The notes beneath the pieces were generated by a model. The model was not told the origin of the DNA. It saw only the letters and a list, made by a program, of their open reading frames with translations, and did not search any database. A stretch of DNA of 5,838 nt from the NCBI GenBank assembly GCA_038064775.1, contig JBBTSG010000009.1, forward strand, positions 1 through 5,838, read 5' to 3'. The translations under genes and the position numbers were made by a program. This stretch comes from JBBTSG01 sp038064775. Lineage in GTDB: Bacteria; Patescibacteriota; Minisyncoccia; UBA6257; GWB1-50-10. This document shows positions 1 through 5,838 of the stretch, one piece after another; positions within the stretch are counted from its first letter, which is position 1, and each line of letters starts with the position of its first letter.

Positions 1-21
1 TTCAGAATTCGTTATTAACTC

Positions 22-732
22 ATGACCCGATATCAAAAAATATTACTCCTAGTATTTATTCTCGTTTGGATATGGGCAGCTATTAATCCACTCTTCAGGC
101 ACGATTGGCTTCTCGAAAACTATCTCGTCTTTATTTTTGTGCCAATCGTTCTCATAGCTGGTGCATACTTCAAACTCTCGAATGTCTCATATACACTCAT
201 CACGATTTTCATGTGTCTGCACGTGATCGGTAGTCATTACACATACGCACAGGTACCATTCGGATATACGCTTCAGCAGTGGTTTGGCGAGAGTCGGAAT
301 ATGTATGACCGACTAGTGCACTTTTCTTTCGGTTTCCTTCTTGCGTATCCAATCCGTGAGATGTTTATGCGGATTGTTCATGTAAAAGGATTTTGGAGTT
401 ATTATTTACCGTTCGATCTTACGGGCGCCTTTTCCGCCGCGTACGAAATCATAGAGTGGATTACGGCTCGGAACGTAAGCCCTGAAGCGGGACTTGCATT
501 TCTTGGATCACAAGGCGATATTTGGGACGCACAGAAAGATATGCTTATGGCACTCATTGGAGCATTTATTGCAATGACAATCGTTGCGCTTATCAATATG
601 AAATACAATAGAAATTTTTGGAAAGAAATATGGGAAAGTTTTCGTATTTCAAAAAATGATAAGCCGCTTGGGGAAGTAAAACTGCAAGAGCTTATTAGCG
701 ACTCAATAAAGAAGAATGTTGATCACGAATAA
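22..732 (+). CDS. yjdF: YjdF/DUF2238 family inner-membrane protein
   Basis: A 236-residue polytopic membrane protein that I recognise as the DUF2238 family typified by E. coli YjdF; its biochemical role is not known. About six hydrophobic segments are visible, near residues 7-23, 33-50, 55-73, 98-117, 127-147 and 174-193, followed by a charged cytoplasmic-looking tail (194-236). Family hallmarks seen are GSHYTY (70-75), DRLVHFSFG (96-104), YEIIEW (141-146) and GSQGDIWDAQKDM (162-174). Several His, Asp and Glu residues therefore lie in or beside membrane helices, which could suit metal or substrate binding (inference). An in-frame TAA at 16-18 rules out an upstream extension, so ATG at 22 is the likely start. 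No Shine-Dalgarno sequence is visible in the 21 bases before it. A small membrane-protein gene follows after 30 bp and may share its transcript. This is not the unrelated Bacillus protein named YjdF. Confidence 0.85.
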   Translation: MTRYQKILLLVFILVWIWAAINPLFRHDWLLENYLVFIFVPIVLIAGAYFKLSNVSYTLITIFMCLHVIGSHYTYAQVPFGYTLQQWFGESRNMYDRLVHFSFGFLLAYPIREMFMRIVHVKGFWSYYLPFDLTGAFSAAYEIIEWITARNVSPEAGLAFLGSQGDIWDAQKDMLMALIGAFIAMTIVALINMKYNRNFWKEIWESFRISKNDKPLGEVKLQELISDSIKKNVDHE

Positions 733-762
733 GTCAAGAAGATTCTTTCTAAATTCTTCCAA

Positions 763-1005
763 ATGAAAAAGTTTAAAATTTTTATTTATCACCTCGTAGT
801 TTTTATTTTAGGTTCTATTGGTATTACTGCATACGTTTTTAATCGTTTATCGTCTTCGAAAAGTAAAGCGGGTTTGGGCGGCATAATCGTTATGCCGGCA
901 GTCACTCTTGTTTATATTGTTGCTTTCGGAATTTTATGTATTATTTCTTTACTTGTATGGTTTCTGATTGCTTATCTTCGCGGCCGAAAATCTAAGAAAA
1001 ACTAA
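763..1005 (+). CDS. Small two-helix membrane protein, unknown function
   Basis: An 80-residue protein that I do not recognise. It has a Lys-rich N-terminus (MKKFK), a hydrophobic segment at about 6-27, a short polar, basic loop (SSSKSKAG, 30-37) and a long hydrophobic stretch at about 43-70. It ends in a strongly basic tail (RGRKSKK). The positive-inside rule suggests both ends face the cytoplasm if the two segments form a hairpin, although the basic loop makes the topology uncertain. It starts 30 bp after the preceding stop, with no promoter or terminator evident between them, so co-transcription with the YjdF-type gene is likely. No ribosome binding site is visible before the ATG. GC content is about one third by hand count, lower than the other genes here. 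A good terminator lies just downstream. Coding status is supported by length, position and coherent membrane-protein character, not by recognised homology. Confidence 0.65.
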   Translation: MKKFKIFIYHLVVFILGSIGITAYVFNRLSSSKSKAGLGGIIVMPAVTLVYIVAFGILCIISLLVWFLIAYLRGRKSKKN

Positions 1006-1016
1006 AGATGTGTATG

Positions 1017-1051
1017 AAAAAACCGTCCCGAGTTTATCGAGGGACGGTTTT
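1017..1051. terminator. Bidirectional rho-independent terminator
   Basis: The arms CCGTCCC (1023-1029) and GGGACGG (1041-1047) form a perfect 7-bp GC-rich stem around an 11-base loop. A run of six A (1017-1022) precedes it and TTTT (1048-1051) follows, which can extend the stem. Read rightward, the hairpin ends in TTTTATT, just after the small membrane-protein gene (stop at 1005). Read leftward, it ends in six T, two bases past the stop of the oxidoreductase gene (1053). Its position between two convergent genes and its U-tracts on both strands indicate shared termination. The leftward form has the longer U-tract and should be the stronger one. Confidence 0.9.
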
Positions 1052-1052
1052 A

Positions 1053-2468
1053 TTAGCTCAAAAGATATTTTATTGCTTGAGCTGCTGTATACGAACTGTC
1101 AGTGTTAGCCATTAAGAACGGAAGAAAACTCACGTCATCACCTAAAGTAACAATCGGCGGTTCTTCTTCATCGCCCAAGTTAGCTGTTGTAATTAGGCCA
1201 TTACAAAGACAACCTCGACCATTCAGTTCTTTTGGATCGCCACCCTTTCTCACAAAATCTTCGAATGGCTCACTAGCGCATCGGTAACCGATATTACCGT
1301 CGGGTCGTTCATAGAGCGAAACAAGTTCACCCTGATCACAAATCCGAGTTCGCGCGGCATAGACATCCGATTCAGAAATTGTGCCTTCAAGATTTACCAC
1401 CTTGAAGGGAAAGCCGGTCGGAGAAATACGCATATCGGTTCGAACAGAAAGCTTTCCCTCAAAACCAAGTTTTCGAATTTTCCGACGGATATCTGGTCTC
1501 ATGCCAGATTCTTCAGAAAGCGCGAAGATCGAGCCGGCCTGAATACCTTTAGCGCCTACCGAAAGTGCCCATTTTACTTTTTCGGGCGAAGCATAAGAAC
1601 CGCCGATCCAAAATGGCACGCCGAGTTCGGCCAGTTTCGGATAATCAACAATATCTTTTTTGCCGTAAGTCGGTTCCGGTTCTCCCCGATCGTTAAAGAT
1701 TATTTTTCGCGGCGGCGCGTTATGACCGCCGGCCGTTGGTTCTTCAACCACAAAACCTTGAACACTGCCCGCCGGTAATTTATTCATAAAAATATTAGCG
1801 AGTAGATTCGAAGCGATGATAGGAACGAAACCAGGCCGTTTCATTGTGTGCATTGGAGCGCCAAAGAATTTTGCCGGATTGAAAGAAAAGGTGTGGCTCG
1901 TGATATTTTTGCCGATGACCGGAACACGATAAGTTGCTTCCCTGCCTTCGACGATGTCATCAAGTAATTTTGGAATCTGAAGAGGAATACCTGCTCCCAT
2001 CGTGACAAAATCGACGCCGGCAAGAATCGCGCCCGTAATCGCATAGACATGAGGCATTGCCACTTTTTCAAGATAATTAATGCTTATCGGATTCGGATTA
2101 TTTTCCTTTGCTAACCATACAAAAGCGTAATTAGCGCAAACCGTTAGACAAATCAGAAGATTAGAAGGATTCACAGTAAAGACGGGGGTGGCTTTAAATG
2201 ACGTTCCTTTCGGAATACCGCCCTCAACATAGAATTTTTCTATAATCGTTTTAGCAATTCCAGGAAATGGAAAATTGGAAAGCGCTCGCCGAATATGTCC
2301 GCCTGAATCACCTTTTTGCAATATTCGCGTGATAAGACGTTCTAGAACAACACCGGATAAGGTGCCCCGTTCGCCAAGAAACGAAACCGCGCGAGCAAGT
2401 GGCCAGTCAGAGATATTTACTCCCATACCGCCTTGAATAATCTTTGGTAATAATGGAAAACTTTTCAT
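1053..2468 (-). CDS. Nitronate monooxygenase-family FMN oxidoreductase
   Basis: A 471-residue TIM-barrel flavoprotein of the nitronate monooxygenase (2-nitropropane dioxygenase) superfamily, which also includes FabK/PfaD-like enoyl reductases. Numbering from the start chosen here, the N-terminal strand reads IIQGGMGV (10-17), GGHN (247-250) carries the family's usual catalytic His (H249), and the FMN-phosphate region is seen as WIGGSYASPE (287-296) and GIQAGSIFALSEESG (308-322). The oxidation of nitronates is family knowledge; the true substrate cannot be read from the sequence. About 120 residues follow the barrel, with Cys at 377, 397, 420 and 422 (ICD, RCA, GCLCNG). This makes the protein longer than classic enzymes of about 320-380 residues; from memory, one bacterial subfamily shares this tail. 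An upstream ATG at 2474 would add Met-Ala, but AAAGGAG sits 7 bases before ATG 2468 and only 1 base before 2474, so 2468 is preferred. It is convergent with the left pair and divergent from the ABC-F gene. Confidence 0.88.
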   Translation of the reverse strand: MKSFPLLPKIIQGGMGVNISDWPLARAVSFLGERGTLSGVVLERLITRILQKGDSGGHIRRALSNFPFPGIAKTIIEKFYVEGGIPKGTSFKATPVFTVNPSNLLICLTVCANYAFVWLAKENNPNPISINYLEKVAMPHVYAITGAILAGVDFVTMGAGIPLQIPKLLDDIVEGREATYRVPVIGKNITSHTFSFNPAKFFGAPMHTMKRPGFVPIIASNLLANIFMNKLPAGSVQGFVVEEPTAGGHNAPPRKIIFNDRGEPEPTYGKKDIVDYPKLAELGVPFWIGGSYASPEKVKWALSVGAKGIQAGSIFALSEESGMRPDIRRKIRKLGFEGKLSVRTDMRISPTGFPFKVVNLEGTISESDVYAARTRICDQGELVSLYERPDGNIGYRCASEPFEDFVRKGGDPKELNGRGCLCNGLITTANLGDEEEPPIVTLGDDVSFLPFLMANTDSSYTAAQAIKYLLS

Positions 2469-2475
2469 AGCCATT

Positions 2476-2482
2476 CTCCTTT
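2476..2482 (-). promoter_or_regulatory. Ribosome binding site of the FMN oxidoreductase gene
   Basis: On the minus strand AAAGGAG ends at 2476. This leaves 7 bases to the ATG at 2468 but only 1 base to the in-frame ATG at 2474. The spacing favours the second Met codon as the true start. It is the only convincing Shine-Dalgarno sequence in the window. Confidence 0.8.
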
Positions 2483-2518
2483 CTCTTATTTTTTTGTTAA
2501 GCGTATTTAACTATCTAA

Positions 2519-2527
2519 ATAATAACA
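2519..2527 (-). promoter_or_regulatory. Candidate extended -10 promoter, leftward
   Basis: The minus strand reads TGTTATTAT, which is a TGn extension followed by TATTAT, a five-of-six match to the sigma-70 -10 hexamer. No good -35 box is seen at normal spacing, as is common for extended -10 promoters. The predicted transcript start is near 2512, giving a leader of about 40 bases that contains the ribosome binding site. The region is AT-rich, so a chance match is possible. Confidence 0.4.
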
Positions 2528-2558
2528 CACAATAAAATTCCTTTCGGGTTAATTTTAC

Positions 2559-2582
2559 CGTGCAAAAATTTCTATTTGCGTG
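2559..2582. other. Imperfect dyad overlapping the rightward -35 box
   Basis: CGTGCAAA (2559-2566) and TTTGCGTG (2575-2582) face each other across 8 bases. The inner five positions of each arm (GCAAA/TTTGC) are perfect complements, and the outer ones match only partly. The right arm overlaps the candidate -35 element of the ABC-F gene, which is where an operator could lie. The dyad is short and could be chance. Confidence 0.2.
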
Positions 2583-2604
2583 AAAAGCGAAAAAACCGCA
2601 TAAT
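2576..2604 (+). promoter_or_regulatory. Candidate sigma-70 promoter of the ABC-F gene
   Basis: TTGCGT (2576-2581, three of six matches to the -35 consensus) lies 17 bases before CATAAT (2599-2604, five of six matches to the -10 consensus). The predicted transcript start is about 2611-2612, only 5-6 bases before the ATG at 2617. The mRNA would then be nearly leaderless, which agrees with the lack of any Shine-Dalgarno sequence there. Confidence 0.45.
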
Positions 2605-2616
2605 AAGCCAACAAAA

Positions 2617-4170
2617 ATGCAAAACGACGAAGTCATTATCAGATTTAATAATATTTCTTTCGAGTATAACCACGCAAAACCTATTCTCTCCGGGGTAAAT
2701 TTTTCTGTCCGCAAAGGTTCAAAAATCGCGCTCATGGGCCAAAATGGCGTGGGAAAAACCACCATCTTTCAACTTATCACTAAAGCGCTTATGCCAGAGA
2801 GCGGTTCAATCGCTGTTGCTGAAAATATGACTATGGCAACCGCGCGCCAAGTAATCCCCCGCGAAGAGTTAACTAAAACCGTGCGGGAATTTTTTGAATC
2901 AGCTTTTTCAAAAAAAATATACGACATCGATCCGCGTATTGATCGCGTTCTTGAAGTGGTGCATCTTGCCGTTCCGCATGATCGGCCGCTCAAAAAATTA
3001 TCTGGCGGCCAGCAAGCGCGCCTTCTTCTTGCCTACGCACTTATTCAAGATCCGGACGTTCTTTTGCTTGATGAGCCGACAAATAATCTTGATAAGGCAG
3101 GTATTGAACACCTGACGAAATTTCTTGCCGAATACAAAAAAACTTGCATTGTTATTTCGCACGACTCCGAATTTTTGAACGCGTTTACAAGCGGCGTTCT
3201 TTATCTAGAGTCCTCAACCCAAACAGTGGAGCAGTATGTGGGAAACTACCACGCGGTTGTTTCAGAAATTGCGGCGCGGTTGGAACGCGAACGGATGAAA
3301 AACGCTCGACTTGAGCAAGACATTGAAAATCGAAAAGAACAGGCAAACTTTTTCGGCCAGAAAGGCGGCCACATGCGCGATGTAGCGCGAAAAATGCGCG
3401 AGAAAATTGAAGAGCTTGAAAGCGAAGTGGTGACAGTGCGCCAAGAAGACAAAACTATTCGAAATTTTATAATTCCTTGCCAAGAAGAAGCAACAGGAAT
3501 TTTACTCACTCTCACTTCCGTTACCGTTATGCAAGGCCATAAACCGGAAGCGCAATCGGTTAAAGTTCAGCTTCGGCGAAAAGAAAGATTGCTTTTAATG
3601 GGGCCAAACGGCATTGGCAAAACAACTCTTCTTGAACATCTTGCGAGCGGGCATGCGCTTGGCGAACATATTGCAGAGGGAACGCGTATTGGGTATTACC
3701 GACAAGATTTTTCTACGCTTGATTTTGACGCAACGGTTTATCAAGCTCTCGCAAATGTTGCCGCAAATCATAGCGAACAAGAACTCCGTTCTATCGCCGC
3801 CGGATTTCTTTTAGACGAACGCATATTAAAAACAAAAATTGGCGCTCTTTCGGAGGGTTTGAAAGGATTGGTGGCTTTTGCCCAACTTATTTTTATTCGG
3901 CCGGGACTTTTATTTCTCGATGAACCAACGAACCATATTAATTTTCGGCACTTGCCGGTTATCGCGAAAGCGCTTGATCATTATGACGGTGCGCTCGTGC
4001 TTGTAAGCCACGTTCCGGATTTTGTAAAAAAGATTCGTATTGACCAGACGCTTGATCTCGGCGCGTTAACTGAAAGTAACGTTACGCATAAACCAATTTC
4101 AACTAAAACTGCGCCCGAGAAAAAAAGTAAAGTGAAATCAAAAAAAACAAAAGTAAGCTTAATAGTTTAG
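2617..4170 (+). CDS. ABC-F family ATPase, two nucleotide-binding domains
   Basis: A 517-residue soluble protein with two ABC ATPase domains and no membrane segments, as in ABC-F factors that act on the ribosome during translation. Domain 1 has Walker A GQNGVGKTT (41-49), signature LSGGQ (128-132), Walker B VLLLDEP (148-154) and switch His182. A charged, helical, coiled-coil-like linker (about 215-290) joins the domains, as in the tRNA-contacting linker of ABC-F proteins. Domain 2 has Walker A GPNGIGKTT (329-337), Walker B LLFLDEP (431-437) and switch His465. However, its signature is LSEGL (411-415) in place of LSGGQ/E, and its D-loop reads NHIN where NHLD is usual. The C-terminus is a Lys-rich tail (about 499-513) of the kind that could contact rRNA. 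An in-frame TGA at 2581-2583 and no other ATG before 2617 fix the start; no Shine-Dalgarno is present. Whether it is a housekeeping factor (EttA/Uup-like) or an antibiotic-protection factor cannot be decided here. Confidence 0.9.
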   Translation: MQNDEVIIRFNNISFEYNHAKPILSGVNFSVRKGSKIALMGQNGVGKTTIFQLITKALMPESGSIAVAENMTMATARQVIPREELTKTVREFFESAFSKKIYDIDPRIDRVLEVVHLAVPHDRPLKKLSGGQQARLLLAYALIQDPDVLLLDEPTNNLDKAGIEHLTKFLAEYKKTCIVISHDSEFLNAFTSGVLYLESSTQTVEQYVGNYHAVVSEIAARLERERMKNARLEQDIENRKEQANFFGQKGGHMRDVARKMREKIEELESEVVTVRQEDKTIRNFIIPCQEEATGILLTLTSVTVMQGHKPEAQSVKVQLRRKERLLLMGPNGIGKTTLLEHLASGHALGEHIAEGTRIGYYRQDFSTLDFDATVYQALANVAANHSEQELRSIAAGFLLDERILKTKIGALSEGLKGLVAFAQLIFIRPGLLFLDEPTNHINFRHLPVIAKALDHYDGALVLVSHVPDFVKKIRIDQTLDLGALTESNVTHKPISTKTAPEKKSKVKSKKTKVSLIV

Positions 4171-4179
4171 AATTTTATT

Positions 4180-5838
4180 TTATAACTTCGCCTTTCGTAA
4201 AAGCACCGCGTTTACCGCCACAATTACCGTGCTCGCGGACATTAGCACCGCCGCGAACGCCGGCTCCAAAAAGATGCCTTTGAAAGCCAAAACTCCGGCA
4301 GCAAGAGGAATTGCGATTAAATTATAACCGGTTGCCCAAAAAAGATTTTGAATCATTTTCGAGTAAGTAAGCCGGGAAAGCTTGATAATTTTTACAACGT
4401 CACGCGGATCGTTCCGGACAAGAATAATACCCGCCGATTCAATTGCTACATTCGTCCCCGCGCCGATAGCTATTCCTAAATCGGCCTGCGTTAGAGCCGG
4501 CGCGTCGTTTACGCCGTCCCCCACCATCGCCACTTTATTGCCTTTGGATTGGAGCAATTTTACTTTTTCGGATTTTTGTTCCGGCAACACTTTCGCGAAA
4601 TATTCATCAAGGCCAAGTTCGCCGGCGACCCACTTCGCCACGTCATCAGCGTCTCCAGTAATCATTGCCGTTTTAACGCCCATCTCGCGGAGAGATTTGA
4701 TCGCTTCCCGCGATTCTTCGCGAATAACATCGGCAAACGCAATCGCGCCAAGCGTTTGGCCGTCTTTTACGACGATATTAATGGTTTTCCCTTGTTTTAC
4801 GAGCGCGTCAATTTCCGTTTTAACCGCATTGTTTAATTTCCACTCGAATTCTTCCGCGAGCGACACACTGCCGGCAAAAACTTCCGCGCCTCCGATTTCG
4901 GCCCGCACGCCTTTGCCGGGAATCCGCCGGAAATTTTTCACTTCAAGAATTTCGATATTTTTATTTTTCGCTTCATTCATCACCGCCCGCGCGAGCGGAT
5001 GCTCGGAATGGCTGTTTACGGCAGCGGCGTAACGCAATGTTTCCGTTTCCCCTTCTTTTGTTTCTGAAATAATTTTGTCGATGCCGAATTCTCCTTTCGT
5101 CAATGTTCCTGTTTTATCAAAAAGAACTACGTTAATATTTCTCGCCGCTTCAAGCGCTAGACGTTGTTTCACTAAAAAACCGTTCCGTGCGGCTTTTGTC
5201 GTTGAAATAGAAGCGACTAACGGAATGGCAAGACCTAAAGCGTGCGGGCAAGCGACCACAAGCACCGCCACCATGCGGTTTATGGCGAACGCCGGATCGG
5301 CAAACGCGAGCCAAGTCGCGAGCGTTACGCCGCCGGTTACCACAGCAATAATAGTGAGGTAGAAAGCAGCTTTGTCGGAGAGTATTTGCAGGCGCGATTT
5401 TGATGATTGCGCTTGAGCCACAAGTCGCATCACACCGGCCAAAAATGTCTCATCGCCAATTTTAGTTATCTCTATTTTTAGCGAGCCGTCGCCGTTTGTC
5501 GTGCCGGCGATTACCATGTCGCCTTCTTTTTTCGGCGCCGGTTTCGATTCGCCGGTAACGATTGATTCGTTCACGTCGGAGACGCCATCTTTCACGACGC
5601 CGTCAGCGGGAATCCTGCCGCCCGGTTTCACAAGAACTAAATCGCCTTTTTTTAATTCCGAAAGCGGAATGATTTCCGTTTTCCCGTTTCTAATCACTTT
5701 GGCTTTATCCGGCAATAATTTAGAAAGTTCTTTAAGCGCTCCTTGAGCGCCGCTTACCGCCCGCATTTCAAGCCAGTGGCCGAGAAGCATGATGGTAATT
5801 AAAGTCGTGAGTTCCCAAAAAAGATTATCGCCGCCGCC
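4180..5838 (-). CDS. copB: CopB-type (P1B-3) copper P-type ATPase, N-terminus off window
   Basis: A heavy-metal P-type ATPase that exports copper across the cytoplasmic membrane using ATP. The 552 visible codons are open to the right edge: upstream of the Met at 5790 the frame continues as DNLFWELTTLITI, typical of a helix before the actuator domain, so that Met is internal. Counting from the edge codon, motifs are TGES (95-98, actuator), CPH (197-199, transport helix), DKTGT (241-245, phosphorylated Asp), SEHPL (278-282, ATP-binding HP motif), TGD (394-396) and GDGVNDAP (440-447, hinge). Helices 6, 7 and 8 carry CPHX6P, NX5GYNX4P and PX6MSXSTX5N, the P1B-3 signature set that separates CopB from CopA (CPC). 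The start, any His-rich N-terminal metal-binding region and the first helices are not in view. The gene ends 9 bp from the converging ABC-F gene, with no hairpin terminator seen. No copper regulator or chaperone gene is in the window. Confidence 0.93.
   Translation of the reverse strand, partial: GGGDNLFWELTTLITIMLLGHWLEMRAVSGAQGALKELSKLLPDKAKVIRNGKTEIIPLSELKKGDLVLVKPGGRIPADGVVKDGVSDVNESIVTGESKPAPKKEGDMVIAGTTNGDGSLKIEITKIGDETFLAGVMRLVAQAQSSKSRLQILSDKAAFYLTIIAVVTGGVTLATWLAFADPAFAINRMVAVLVVACPHALGLAIPLVASISTTKAARNGFLVKQRLALEAARNINVVLFDKTGTLTKGEFGIDKIISETKEGETETLRYAAAVNSHSEHPLARAVMNEAKNKNIEILEVKNFRRIPGKGVRAEIGGAEVFAGSVSLAEEFEWKLNNAVKTEIDALVKQGKTINIVVKDGQTLGAIAFADVIREESREAIKSLREMGVKTAMITGDADDVAKWVAGELGLDEYFAKVLPEQKSEKVKLLQSKGNKVAMVGDGVNDAPALTQADLGIAIGAGTNVAIESAGIILVRNDPRDVVKIIKLSRLTYSKMIQNLFWATGYNLIAIPLAAGVLAFKGIFLEPAFAAVLMSASTVIVAVNAVLLRKAKL

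Noticed and set aside
730..762. Possible stop-codon readthrough joining the YjdF-type gene to the small membrane protein
   Set aside because: The two genes share a frame with no further stop in the 30-bp gap, but a gap that short is often open by chance, and TAA is an efficient stop with no readthrough signal visible.
2511..2765. Minus-strand open frame covering the divergent region and the ABC-F start
   Set aside because: It overlaps the likely promoters and the Walker A coding region, has no recognisable product, and its end does not fit the layout.
3246..3515. Minus-strand open frames opposite the ABC-F linker region
   Set aside because: Their products are Ser/Phe/Arg-rich with no domain character, as expected for the antisense of a Glu/Lys/Arg-rich coiled-coil region.
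4154..4161. Palindrome TAAGCTTA near the end of the ABC-F gene, followed leftward by a T-rich run, as a terminator for the ATPase
   Set aside because: An 8-base palindrome without a loop cannot form a stable hairpin, and it is AT-rich.
4382..5032. A 216-codon open frame on the plus strand opposite the P-type ATPase
   Set aside because: It lies wholly antisense to a gene with all catalytic motifs, and its product has no recognisable domain. Its openness follows from the codon bias of the real gene.
5788..5790. ATG at 5790 as the start of the P-type ATPase
   Set aside because: The frame stays open to the window edge and encodes conserved helix sequence upstream, and a start here would remove the first membrane helices that every P1B ATPase needs.
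1..5838. Recoded UGA (as in Gracilibacteria), because no visible gene ends in TGA
   Set aside because: Five TAA/TAG stops is too small a sample, and no gene contains an in-frame TGA; all read through cleanly with the standard bacterial code.

Overview
The window holds five protein-coding regions on both strands with almost no spare DNA. It is ordinary chromosomal bacterial sequence: I see no mobile element, CRISPR array, rRNA or tRNA gene. Three of the four visible gene starts have no Shine-Dalgarno sequence, gaps are short, and the genes are a mix of household types (ABC-F ATPase, copper P-type ATPase, FMN oxidoreductase, YjdF-type membrane protein). This would fit an uncultured lineage with a compact genome, such as Patescibacteria/Parcubacteria. 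That placement is inference with low confidence, because no phylogenetic marker is present.

Layout. 22-1005 (+): a YjdF/DUF2238 inner-membrane protein, followed 30 bp later by a small AT-rich two-helix membrane protein of unknown function. 1017-1051: a hairpin with A-tract and T-tract flanks, placed to end transcription from both sides. 1053-2468 (-): a nitronate monooxygenase-family FMN protein with a cysteine-bearing C-terminal extension. 2469-2616: a divergent intergenic region with a good ribosome binding site and an extended -10 candidate for the leftward gene, and a -35/-10 candidate very close to the start codon of the rightward gene. 2617-4170 (+): a two-domain ABC-F ATPase. 4180-5838 (-): a CopB-type (P1B-3) copper P-type ATPase whose N-terminal part lies beyond the right edge. 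The ABC-F and ATPase genes converge with only 9 bp between them.

The genes do not form one pathway. The first two may be co-transcribed. The oxidoreductase and the ABC-F protein share a divergent intergenic region, which could link their expression but says nothing about shared function. I found no clear previously undescribed system. The observations most worth a second look are the degenerate second nucleotide-binding site of the ABC-F protein, its apparently leaderless start, the cysteine cluster of the oxidoreductase, and the unknown membrane-protein pair at the left end.
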